In this document: positions 38,805 through 48,710 of the stretch, piece after piece
How positions within the stretch are numbered: position 1 is the stretch's first letter
Layout: each line of letters starts with the position of its first letter
Origin: Rhodospirillales bacterium
GTDB lineage: Bacteria; Pseudomonadota; Alphaproteobacteria; Rhodospirillales; Casp-alpha2
Reading direction: 5' to 3'
Length of the DNA stretch: 64,000 nucleotides
Assembly: GCA_017640505.1 (NCBI GenBank)
Contig: JAEPQO010000001.1
Location: 1,194,625 to 1,258,624, forward strand
The notes under the pieces: generated by a model
What the model was told of the DNA's origin: nothing
Databases searched by the model: none
The model's input: only the letters and a program-made list of their open reading frames with translations
Program-made: the position numbers and the translations under genes

Positions 38805-39260
38805 GTGCGGTTGACACTGATCGCGGTCGGGCGCGCCAAGCGCGGCCCGGAGCAGGAACTTTTCAACTCTTATCAGAAACGGCTCAATCCCGGTCTCGAC
38901 CTGATCGAGGTCGAGGAAAAACGGCCTTTGTCCGGGGCCGAACTGAAGGCGCGTGAAGCAGAACTGATTGCGGCGAAGATCCCCGACGGTGCCTTCCTGG
39001 TCGCGCTGGACGAGCGCGGCAAACCCCTCAGTAGCCGGAAATTCGCGGAAAAACTGGGCGATCTTCGCGACGGCGGACGCGATATCGCGTTTATTATCGG
39101 CGGTGCGGACGGTCTCGATGAAAGCCTGCGCGCACGCGCCGACATGATCCTCGGGTTCGGGCCGCAGACATGGCCGCACATGCTGGTTCGCGCCATGCTG
39201 GCCGAGCAGGTCTATCGCGGCCAGTCGATCCTTGCCGGGCACCCCTACCACCGTGACTGA
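38805..39260 (+). CDS. rlmH: 23S rRNA (pseudouridine1915-N3)-methyltransferase RlmH
   Basis: The 151-residue SPOUT protein has LDERGKPLSSRKFAEKL, FIIGGADGLDE and the C-terminal knot segment MLAEQVYRGQSILAGHPYHRD. It methylates pseudouridine 1915 of 23S rRNA. The GTG at 38805 follows AAGGAT by 6-7 bases. It is separated from rsfS by about 100 bp that hold an imperfect GC-rich hairpin. Confidence 0.96.
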   Translation: MRLTLIAVGRAKRGPEQELFNSYQKRLNPGLDLIEVEEKRPLSGAELKAREAELIAAKIPDGAFLVALDERGKPLSSRKFAEKLGDLRDGGRDIAFIIGGADGLDESLRARADMILGFGPQTWPHMLVRAMLAEQVYRGQSILAGHPYHRD

Positions 39261-39342
39261 CGGCCATCTTCGGCTTTAACCGCCGGGGACCGGGTGCTAG
39301 TTTGCGCGGCAACAAAAATCGAGTTTTTCAGGAGATGAAGAC

Positions 39343-39774
39343 GTGAGTGCACTGACCCTTGAGAAGGCCCGCGAAATCGTGGCCGCCGCCCGCGCAAAAG
39401 GTCGCGAGATGGAACTGAACCCGCTGACCGTGGCCGTGCTGGATGCGGCCGGCAATTTGAAGGCGCTGGAACGCGAAGACGGCGCGTCGAACATGCGTCC
39501 GGACATCGCGGTCGGTAAGGCGAACGGCGCGCTGGCCATGGGTTTGGGCTCGCGCGCACTGTTTGAACGCGCCAAGGCTGAGCCATTCTTTATTCAAGCG
39601 ATGAACGAACTGGCGGGCGGTTCGCTGGTGCCGGTGCCAGGCGGCGTGCTGATCAAGGACGGCGGCGGTTCGATCATCGGCGCCGTGGGCATCACCGGAG
39701 ACAACTCCAACAACGACGAAGCCGCCGCGACGGCGGGGATCGAAGCCGCAGGCTTTGTTGCCGACGGCGGTTGA
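39343..39774 (+). CDS. GlcG/HbpS family protein
   Basis: The 143-residue protein has the family core PLTVAVLDAAGNLKALEREDGAS, then PDIAVGKANGALAMGLGSRAL and VPVPGGVLIKDGGGSIIGAVGITGD. Related proteins bind haem or act with glycolate or diol pathways, but the role here is unknown. A GTG start at 39343 is preceded by AGGAG. It is monocistronic by position. Confidence 0.88.
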   Translation: MSALTLEKAREIVAAARAKGREMELNPLTVAVLDAAGNLKALEREDGASNMRPDIAVGKANGALAMGLGSRALFERAKAEPFFIQAMNELAGGSLVPVPGGVLIKDGGGSIIGAVGITGDNSNNDEAAATAGIEAAGFVADGG

Positions 39775-39840
39775 ATATCACCGTCCGATATATATGTAGA
39801 GACGGCTTTCAGCTATACTGCGACGAGACACAGGATTCCT

Positions 39841-41424
<1,584 letters not shown>

Positions 41425-42636
41425 GCGCAACGCATTTTCCGTCATCCTCCCGGCCCTGGTGCTGGGCCTCGTCTCCGTTTGTCCGGCGGCGGCCTATGCG
41501 CAGGACAAGGCATCGAGCGCGACGGAAGATCTGAAGCAGATCGAACAACGCATCGATCAGGAAAAGTCCGCGGCCGAGAAGGCCCGTGCCCGCGCCGAGA
41601 TCATGGCGCGCGATATTTCCAATCTGCAGAACGAACTGATCACGACGGCGCGCGCCGTACAGCGCCACGAAACACAGGTTCAGGCACTCCGCACCCGCCT
41701 CCAGGCGCTGGAACGGCTTTTGTCGCGCAAGACCGCCGATCTGCGCGAAGGGCGCGCCAAGTTCGGGCGTGTGCTGGCCGCCATGCAACGGATCGCGCAG
41801 TTTCCGCCGGAAGCGTTGATCGCCCAGCCGGTAAAACCGGCGGATACCGTTCGCACGGCAATACTGCTTCGAACGACGGTCAGCGAGATCGACCGGCAGG
41901 CGACGGAACTCCGTGAGGAGCTGGATTTTCTGGTCAAGGCAAGGGCCGAGATCGCATCTCGTGAAAAGACGCTCGAGGAAACGACAGAGCTACTCGACCG
42001 GGAACGGCGCCGGCTCGGCGCGTTGATGTCGCGCAAGAAGGTGTTGAAGCGCCGCGCTGACAAACAGGCCCAGGATGCGGAGCGGCGAATCGCCGAACTC
42101 GCCGGCAAGGCGAAAACGCTTCGCGAGCTGTTGCGGGGAATCGCACGAGAACGTGATCGTCAGAAAAAGGAAGCGTCAAAGGTCGCGAAGGCCGATCCGG
42201 GCCATGCCGATGTGCCGCCGCTCAGGCCGATCAGCAAGGCGCGCGGTTCGCTCGGTTTGCCGGTTTCTGGCCGGATTTCAGGCCGTTACGGGGAAAAGAC
42301 GGACGGTGGGCTGTCGCGCAAGGGGATGACGATCACGACGCCGCCGGGGGCGCAGGTCACCGCAACCTATGACGGAACCGTGGTCTATGCCGGCAAGTTC
42401 CGTGGCTATGGGCTTCTCTTGATCATCGAACACGGCGAGGGATATCATACGTTGCTTGCCGGGATGAACCGGATCGATGTCGAACAGGGACAGAGAGTTT
42501 TGGCCGGAGAACCTGTCGGTATCATGGAGCCAAGCGAAAGCGGCCAACCCGTTTTATACGTAGAATTGCGTCGTGACGGCCAGCCGATCAATCCGCAGCC
42601 GTGGCTGGCGGCACGCAAGAATGAGGTGAATGGATA

Positions 42637-43953
42637 ATGAATCGGATGATTTCAACACTGGGCGCCGCAACGCTTGCCCTCGGCATGATCGCATGGTCAG
42701 TGCCGGCTTTCGCCGTCGATGCAAAAAAGAACGACGAAGAAACGTATCGCCTGCTGTCACTGTTCGGCGACGTGTTCGAACGGGTTCGGGCCGAGTATGT
42801 CGAGCCGCCCAGCGAAGAGGAGATGATCGAAGCCGCGATCACCGGCATGCTGGCGGCGCTCGATCCGCACTCCAGCTACATGAACGCGAAGACCTACAAG
42901 GAAATGAAGGTCAACACGAGCGGCGAGTTCGGCGGTCTTGGTATCCGCGTATCGATGGAAGCCGGCTTCGTGAAGGTGATCTCGCCGATCGACGATACGC
43001 CGGCATTCCGGGCCGGGATCGAAGCCGGCGACCTTATTACGCACCTGGACGGTGAATCCGTGCAGGGCCTCACGCTTGCCCAGGCCGTCGACAGGATGCG
43101 GGGCAAGGTCGGCAGCGATATTCGCCTCACGGTCGTTCGCGAGGGCCGTGAACCGTTCGATGTCACAATCACCCGTGCGATCGTGAAGATCGCCTCTGTA
43201 CGTTCGCGCGCCGAAGGCAAGATCGGGTATGTCCGAATCACGTCGTTCACCGAGCAGACGGATCAGGGCCTCGATCGCGCGATGAAGAAACTGAAGGACG
43301 AGATCGGCGACGATATTCAGGGATACGTTCTCGATCTGCGGAACAATCCGGGTGGTTTGCTGGACCAGGCGATTGCCGTGTCTGATGCATTTCTGGACAG
43401 GGGCGAAATCGTTTCGACCCGGTCGCGCAAACCTGAGGATACCCAACGGTTCAATGCGCGCGAAGGTGATCTGGCCGGCGGCCTGCCCGTTGTCGTGCTG
43501 ATCAACGGCGGCTCTGCATCGGCGTCCGAGATTGTGGCCGGTGCGCTTCAGGATCACCGGCGGGCGGTGCTGATGGGCACCAAGTCGTTCGGCAAGGGAT
43601 CGGTGCAAACGATCATGCCGCTTGCGTCGGGCAGCAGCGCCATGCGTCTGACCACGGCCAGGTACTACACGCCTTCCGGCCGTTCCATTCAGGCGAAGGG
43701 TGTCGATCCGGACATCGAGGTGAAGCAGGCCAAGCTGGAAGAAATCAAAAGCAATGGCCCGAGCCGCAGTGAAGCCGACCTGCGCGGTGCGCTGGATACC
43801 GAAGGCAAGGAAACGCCGGATCCGGAGAAAACACCTGAAGGCGCAGAAGAGGGTGCTGAGCAGCCGGCATCTGCGCAGGACTACCAGTTGGCGCGAGCGC
43901 TCGACCTGATCCGCGGTCTTGCGATCATGTCGAAAAGTGCTGCCGCAAAATGA
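42637..43953 (+). CDS. ctpA: S41 carboxyl-terminal processing protease
   Basis: The 438-residue protein has a signal peptide, a PDZ domain (about 95-175, GGLGIRVSMEAGFVKVISPIDDTPAFRAG), and an S41 core with the catalytic Ser in GGSASASEIVAGAL and Lys in GTKSFGKGSVQ. The C-terminal tail is acidic and low-complexity. It processes periplasmic proteins. The ATG overlaps the envC stop (TAATG). Confidence 0.95.
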   Translation: MNRMISTLGAATLALGMIAWSVPAFAVDAKKNDEETYRLLSLFGDVFERVRAEYVEPPSEEEMIEAAITGMLAALDPHSSYMNAKTYKEMKVNTSGEFGGLGIRVSMEAGFVKVISPIDDTPAFRAGIEAGDLITHLDGESVQGLTLAQAVDRMRGKVGSDIRLTVVREGREPFDVTITRAIVKIASVRSRAEGKIGYVRITSFTEQTDQGLDRAMKKLKDEIGDDIQGYVLDLRNNPGGLLDQAIAVSDAFLDRGEIVSTRSRKPEDTQRFNAREGDLAGGLPVVVLINGGSASASEIVAGALQDHRRAVLMGTKSFGKGSVQTIMPLASGSSAMRLTTARYYTPSGRSIQAKGVDPDIEVKQAKLEEIKSNGPSRSEADLRGALDTEGKETPDPEKTPEGAEEGAEQPASAQDYQLARALDLIRGLAIMSKSAAAK

Positions 43954-43991
43954 CGCATGGTCGCCGCATGAGGGCCGAATGACCTGGGCGC

Positions 43992-44012
43992 GGCCAGCGT
44001 ATAACGCTGGCC
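43992..44012 (+). other. Hairpin between ctpA and the deacetylase-like gene
   Basis: A perfect 8-bp stem (GGCCAGCG with CGCTGGCC) with a TATAA loop. There is no T-run directly after it, though a TTTT lies about 9 bases on. It may act as an attenuator or protect the upstream message. Confidence 0.65.
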
Positions 44013-44034
44013 GTTGCCGGTTTTGGAGGACGTT

Positions 44035-45705
44035 GTGAAGTTTCCGAAGATCTTCGGCAAAAAGAAAGACGACGACGAAGACGATTTCGACGAGGACGAT
44101 TTCGACATTGCGGAAATCGAAGAGCATGACTTCGACGATGAACTCGAAGAAGCCATGGGGTCGTCGCGTGCGCGCGAAGAAGCAGCTCTCATCGAAGAAG
44201 ATGAAATCGACGATGCCGGCGAGCATGACGATTCAGCCGGCGAAACCATGGATGCCGGTGGCGATTCCGGCATTCTGGATGATGACGATGGCGACGAAGA
44301 AGAAATGGTCGGCGGCGATGTCGAACTGGAGAACCCGTTCGATGATGTCGACGACGACGATTTTGATGACGACGAATATGACGATGAAGAAGAGGCATCC
44401 GACAAGAAGAAGGCCATCATATTCGCGGCCGTCGGCTTCGGCGTCCTTCTGATCAGTATCCTTGGCGGTGCCGGGTGGTGGTTCTTCTCTGATTCCGGTT
44501 CCGCGCCGCCGGAAGCGGCAATCCAGGAAAAAAGTTCACCCAATAGCGTGGCCATGGCGATGCCGGCCGCGCCGGGCAGCCTCAATGCCGGCGGTACCGG
44601 AGGCGGCGGCCTGAATAGTGCCGCGGATGTGCAGCCCGCACCCGAGACGTCGTCCGCGCCTCCGGCGGAGGGTAGCGGCGACGCGGCCGGAAATCCGGAA
44701 GGCGGAACGGAATCCGGCACGGCGTTTACGCCGAATGCGGCCGAACCGGCTTCCGCTTCGAGCCTGAATTCCCTGAACACACTGAATTCGCTTGGCGGCT
44801 CGGAATCCGCCGGTGGCGGACTTGTGATTCCGGCGGTTGCCAGTGCGGCAATGGCCAAGATCGCCGATCAACCGACGGCGGCGGATCAAAGCCAGGCGCT
44901 TTCCGGGGCGCCGGTGCGGGGGATGCTTGAAGAGAAGGACGGTATCGGCGAGTTGCCGAAGATTGCCAGCAACGGCAGTACACCCTGGCAGGTTTATGCA
45001 CGGCCGTCGGATCCGGGGATCAGTGCACCAAAGATCGCGCTGATCATCGAGGGGATCGGCCTCAGCCGGCAGGCATCGCTGGGCGCGATCAATAAATTGC
45101 CGCCGGAGATCGGCATGGCGATCAGTCCTTACGGGCGGGATCTGAACGACTGGGTCTTCCGCTCCCGGCTGGCGGGGCACGAAGTCTATATGCTGCTGCC
45201 GATGGAAAGTGACGATTTCCCGCTAGAGGATGCGGGCCCGCTCGCGCTCGATACCCGCATTCAACTGGTGGAGAACGAAAAACGTCTCGATATGGTCATG
45301 GCAAGCGCCGGCGGCTATGTCGGGTTGATGACGTTTATGGGCTCGCGCTTCATGAAGGCGGAAACGCAAATGCGCCAGTTGTTCAAAGTCTTTAACGAAC
45401 GGGGCGTCATGTTCGTGGTTGGGGGCAGGCGTTCGCGCAACGATGCGGTGCCGATCGCGAAGGAGCTGAAGCTGGTCCACCAGGAAAGCGAGATGTACAT
45501 CGACGAAACGCCGCGCATTCAGCAAATCAGGACCAATCTCGATAACCTGGAAAGCCTGGCACGTGATCGCGGTTCCATTCTTGCAGTGGCACGCCCGTAT
45601 CCGGTGACCATCAAAAGTATCCTCGATTGGTATGAAACGATCGAAGACAAGGGCATCGCACTTGTCCCGGCGTCTGCAATTGCAGTCGTGCCGAGCGACG
45701 AATAG
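44035..45705 (+). CDS. Polysaccharide deacetylase-like protein with acidic N-terminus and degenerate active site
   Basis: The 556-residue protein has three parts. Residues 1-120 are extremely acidic (long runs of D and E). One transmembrane helix (about 125-147) follows, then a Ser/Gly/Ala-rich linker. A C-terminal Polysacc_deac_2 (YibQ-like) domain (about 335-550) is recognisable in IALIIEGIGLSRQA, GHEVYMLLPME and MGSRFM. The metal ligands seen in the family appear lost: the DD becomes EG, NHMGS becomes TFMGS, LDS becomes VGG, and the HPHP end becomes ARPYP. It is therefore probably non-catalytic. Position after envC-ctpA is normal. GTG 44035 has GGAGG upstream. Confidence 0.8.
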   Translation: MKFPKIFGKKKDDDEDDFDEDDFDIAEIEEHDFDDELEEAMGSSRAREEAALIEEDEIDDAGEHDDSAGETMDAGGDSGILDDDDGDEEEMVGGDVELENPFDDVDDDDFDDDEYDDEEEASDKKKAIIFAAVGFGVLLISILGGAGWWFFSDSGSAPPEAAIQEKSSPNSVAMAMPAAPGSLNAGGTGGGGLNSAADVQPAPETSSAPPAEGSGDAAGNPEGGTESGTAFTPNAAEPASASSLNSLNTLNSLGGSESAGGGLVIPAVASAAMAKIADQPTAADQSQALSGAPVRGMLEEKDGIGELPKIASNGSTPWQVYARPSDPGISAPKIALIIEGIGLSRQASLGAINKLPPEIGMAISPYGRDLNDWVFRSRLAGHEVYMLLPMESDDFPLEDAGPLALDTRIQLVENEKRLDMVMASAGGYVGLMTFMGSRFMKAETQMRQLFKVFNERGVMFVVGGRRSRNDAVPIAKELKLVHQESEMYIDETPRIQQIRTNLDNLESLARDRGSILAVARPYPVTIKSILDWYETIEDKGIALVPASAIAVVPSDE

Positions 45706-45720
45706 AGGTTCCGGACTATC

Positions 45721-46239
45721 ATGAATGCTTACGACGACCTGCCCGAGGGCTATCGCCCATGCGCCGGGGCGGCTGTGTTCAATTCGGCGGGCGAGGTTTT
45801 CGTTGGCTGCCGGGTCGGGTTCGATCCCGAGGGCGAGCATGCATGGCAGATGCCGCAGGGCGGGCTCGATAAGGGCGAAGACCCGGAAACCGCAGCCAGG
45901 CGCGAGCTCGTCGAAGAGACCGGCATCCGCTCCGTCACCCTTTTGGGCGCGACGGATGGATGGCTGGTTTACGACTTTCCGCCCGAAATTCTGGGGAAGC
46001 GGTTCAAGAAGTACAAAGGCCAGGCGCAGAAATGGTATGCGTACGGGTTCACCGGGAACGACGGTGAGATCGATTTATCCCACCACGGCGAGCCCGAGTT
46101 CCAGCAATGGGACTGGGTCCCCCTAAATCGTGTTCAGACGCTTATTGTCCCCTTTAAACGCAATGTCTACGCGGCTATTGTAAGCGCGTTCCAGCCCGTC
46201 GCAGAGCGCTGGAGCGGGACGAGGGGATTATCTAAATGA
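45721..46239 (+). CDS. rppH: RNA pyrophosphohydrolase RppH
   Basis: The 172-residue Nudix protein has YRPCAGAAVFN, QMPQGGLDKGEDPETAARRE and LVEETGI (complete Nudix box), and the WDWVPLNRV tail. It removes pyrophosphate from 5'-triphosphate RNA to start decay; related enzymes cleave diadenosine polyphosphates. The ATG at 45721 follows the deacetylase-like gene by 15 bp, and the stop overlaps the next gene by ATGA. Confidence 0.93.
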   Translation: MNAYDDLPEGYRPCAGAAVFNSAGEVFVGCRVGFDPEGEHAWQMPQGGLDKGEDPETAARRELVEETGIRSVTLLGATDGWLVYDFPPEILGKRFKKYKGQAQKWYAYGFTGNDGEIDLSHHGEPEFQQWDWVPLNRVQTLIVPFKRNVYAAIVSAFQPVAERWSGTRGLSK

Positions 46240-47213
46240 TCATGTACCTGCAGGTTGTCGGCGGTTTCGTCATTCTTGTTGTCGCCGCCGAAATCATGGT
46301 GCGCGGTGCCGTCATCCTGGCAGAAAAGATGGGTATTTCGCCGCTGGTGATCGGCATGACGGTCGTCGCGTTCGGCACCTCGGCGCCCGAATTGATGGTT
46401 AGCTTGCAGGCAGCCCTGAGCGGTTCCACCGGACTTGCCATCGGTAATATCGTCGGCTCGAACATCGCCAATGTGTGGTTGATCCTGGGTGCATCCTGTC
46501 TGGTCACGCCGATCCTGGCGAAACCTGACGCGTTGAAACGTGACGTGATCTTGCTGATGGGTGGGTCTCTGCTGTTCACGGTGTTCTGTATCCGGGGTGA
46601 ACTCGACGTCATCGCGGGCGTTGCCCTGTTGATCGTATTCGGCACGTTTCTCGGGTTCTCTTATTTCCGCGAAAAGGCCGATCCGGAGCTGCAGAAAGAG
46701 CATCTCGAAGAACTGGAAGAACTGGAAAAGGGCATTCCCAAGAACGTTCCGCTGGCGATTGCCGCCACGGTGCTGGGGATCGTCGGCCTTGCCTTCGGTG
46801 CCGACTTGCTGGTTCAGGGCGGTTCGGAAATTGCACGGTCGTTCGGCGTGTCCGAAGAAGTCATCGGCCTGACGCTGTTCGCGTTCGGGACGTCGCTGCC
46901 GGAACTTGCCGCTTCCGTCGTTGCGGCGTATCGCGGGCATCCGGATGTCGCGATCGGGAACGTCGTCGGCTCGAACATCTTCAACATGATGCTGGTTGGC
47001 GGCATCGTCGCCATCGTGAAGCCCATTCCTGTGCCGGATCAGGTTCTTAATTTCGATATCTGGGTCATGCTGGTTGCGACTCTCATGCTGCTACCGGTGC
47101 TGCTGGGCTGGATGAAGCTGGACCGCAAATATGCGTTCCTGTTCTTCGTTGTTTATCTTGGCTATGTCGGTGCGCAGGCCTACGGCGTCGAGCGGCTGCT
47201 GGCCTCCATCTGA
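46236..47213 (+). CDS. Calcium/sodium antiporter (CaCA family)
   Basis: The 325-residue protein has ten membrane helices in two repeats. Each repeat carries the alpha motif: GMTVVAFGTSAPELMVSL with GNIVGSNIANV, and GLTLFAFGTSLPELAASV with GNVVGSNIFNM. An acidic cytoplasmic loop (KEHLEELEELEKG) joins them. It resembles YrbG and is likely to export Ca2+ in exchange for Na+ or H+. The ATG overlaps the rppH stop. Confidence 0.93.
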   Translation: MIMYLQVVGGFVILVVAAEIMVRGAVILAEKMGISPLVIGMTVVAFGTSAPELMVSLQAALSGSTGLAIGNIVGSNIANVWLILGASCLVTPILAKPDALKRDVILLMGGSLLFTVFCIRGELDVIAGVALLIVFGTFLGFSYFREKADPELQKEHLEELEELEKGIPKNVPLAIAATVLGIVGLAFGADLLVQGGSEIARSFGVSEEVIGLTLFAFGTSLPELAASVVAAYRGHPDVAIGNVVGSNIFNMMLVGGIVAIVKPIPVPDQVLNFDIWVMLVATLMLLPVLLGWMKLDRKYAFLFFVVYLGYVGAQAYGVERLLASI

Positions 47214-47225
47214 GAAGGCTCTCTG

Positions 47226-47981
47226 ATGCGTAAAGTCCTGGTGACGGGCGGCGCGAAACGTATCGGCAAGACCATTGTCGAGCGTCTTGCCGCAGACGGC
47301 TGGGATGTCGCTGTTCACTACAATGGATCTGCCGAGGCGGCTGAAACGCTATGCGAGACGGTGCGCGCGCAGGGGCGTGCGGCCGTGGCCCTCGGCGCCG
47401 ATCTGACGGATGAAGATGCCGTCGCGGGGCTGGCGGATGCCGCTGCCGACGCGCTGGGCGGTCTGACGGCAGTCGTCAACAATGCGTCGGTTTTCAGGCG
47501 CGACGATATCGATACGCCGGGCCGCGAGATCTGGGACCTGCATATGGCGGTTCACGTTCGTGCACCCTATCTGTTGGCGCAGGGGCTGAAGCGTCGGCTT
47601 AGGGACGACTCAGAAGGTGCGGTCGTCAATATCGTCGATCAGCGCGTTCTCAACCCAAGTGCCCACTTCCTCAGTTATACGTTGAGCAAGATGGCGCTCT
47701 GGGATCAAACGCAAGTGCTTGCGCGGGCGATGGCACCGCGCATCCGCGTGAATGCCGTCGGCCCCGGGCCGGTCCTGCCGAGTAGCCGCCAGAGCGAAGA
47801 AGATTTCGCCCTGCAGGCGCGTCAGACGCCGTTGGGCCATGCGGTCGAGGCGTCCGAGATCGCGGCCGCCGTCGCGTTTCTGCTTGACGCTCCGTCCGTC
47901 AGCGGGCAGATGATCGCTGTCGATGCCGGTCAGCACATGAACTGGGCATTCGAAACGCCGGAAACGGCACCGAAAGAGTGA
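47226..47981 (+). CDS. SDR oxidoreductase, FolM/pteridine reductase-like
   Basis: The 251-residue short-chain dehydrogenase has TGGAKRIGKTIVERL (cofactor), NNAS, the catalytic YTLSK and PGPVLPSSR. The TGGAKRIG form and the following folB gene 13 bp later fit dihydromonapterin/dihydrofolate reductase FolM-type enzymes. If folA is absent from the genome, it could supply tetrahydrofolate reduction; that needs genome data. It starts at ATG 47226. Confidence 0.85.
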   Translation: MRKVLVTGGAKRIGKTIVERLAADGWDVAVHYNGSAEAAETLCETVRAQGRAAVALGADLTDEDAVAGLADAAADALGGLTAVVNNASVFRRDDIDTPGREIWDLHMAVHVRAPYLLAQGLKRRLRDDSEGAVVNIVDQRVLNPSAHFLSYTLSKMALWDQTQVLARAMAPRIRVNAVGPGPVLPSSRQSEEDFALQARQTPLGHAVEASEIAAAVAFLLDAPSVSGQMIAVDAGQHMNWAFETPETAPKE

Positions 47982-47994
47982 AAGCGGGAATGTC

Positions 47995-48414
47995 ATGAGC
48001 GTTGATCCGAGAGAGGTTCTGGAACCGCTGAAAATCGCTGATGCAAGGCAGCGGATCCGCCATGTCTTTGTCCGGGACCTTGTGCTGCTGGCGCTGATCG
48101 GTGTGCACGACCATGAACAGGATCAGCCGCAGCGGGTGCGGGTCAATCTGGATCTGGCTGTGCGCGAGGGTGAAGGCGGCCTCGACGACGATCTGGCAAA
48201 TGTCGTCTGCTACGAACAGCTCGTGGCCGGCGTGCAGAACATCTTTGACGAGGGTCATGTCGGCCTGGTGGAAACTATTGCCGAACGTATCGCCGGCATG
48301 TGCCTGGTGGACGTTCGCGTCCGTTCCGCCCGCGTACGCGTTGAAAAGCTTGATATTTTTGACAATGCGCAAAGCGTCGGCGTCGAAATCGAACGGTTCA
48401 ATAGCGAAGTATAA
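47995..48414 (+). CDS. folB: Dihydroneopterin aldolase
   Basis: The 139-residue protein has the FolB core VFVRDLVLLALIGVHDHE, VCYEQLVAGV, and the LVETIAERIAGMCL helix. It converts dihydroneopterin to hydroxymethyl-dihydropterin in folate synthesis. The N-terminal 20 residues are extra compared with many FolB. It follows the SDR by 13 bp, then an AT-rich gap begins. Confidence 0.92.
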   Translation: MSVDPREVLEPLKIADARQRIRHVFVRDLVLLALIGVHDHEQDQPQRVRVNLDLAVREGEGGLDDDLANVVCYEQLVAGVQNIFDEGHVGLVETIAERIAGMCLVDVRVRSARVRVEKLDIFDNAQSVGVEIERFNSEV

Positions 48415-48710
48415 ATAGTTAATATTTGAACGAATACTCGGTTCAACGATGCCGATCGCGTGTTCCGCGACCTACTGTTTTGCACATTTCTACCTTTGTT
48501 ACGCGAAGATGGCGCGCATATTAAAAGCGTACTCGGCCAGCAACGGCTTTATCGAATATTTGTTTAATATCAATGGATTAATGGCATGCTTATTTTTTAA
48601 GCACTTTAATTAACCCCCACTGATTCATAACGATTTTTCGCGAAAGCAGCTTTTTTCAACATGGTTATCCACAGGAATCGTGGATAGGTTCATGGTTAAT
48701 CCGATCAGCT
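48415..48710. other. AT-rich intergenic region with DnaA box and IHF-like site
   Basis: This 296-bp gap is far more AT-rich than its surroundings and has no convincing gene. It holds a perfect DnaA box TTATCCACA (48665-48673) in an inverted repeat with GTGGATA (48680-48686), a full match to the IHF consensus WATCAA-N4-TTR (48568-48580), a GATTC methylation site and several TTAA tracts. It could be an origin or a DnaA-regulated promoter for uvrC. It could also be just an AT-rich promoter. Confidence 0.55.

Noticed and set aside
48274-48414. Promoter for uvrC inside folB
   Set aside because: No acceptable -35/-10 pair could be seen.
48564-48613. CtrA sites TTAA-N7-TTAA in the AT-rich gap
   Set aside because: The TTAA pairs are spaced 5, 9 or 10 bases apart, not 7.
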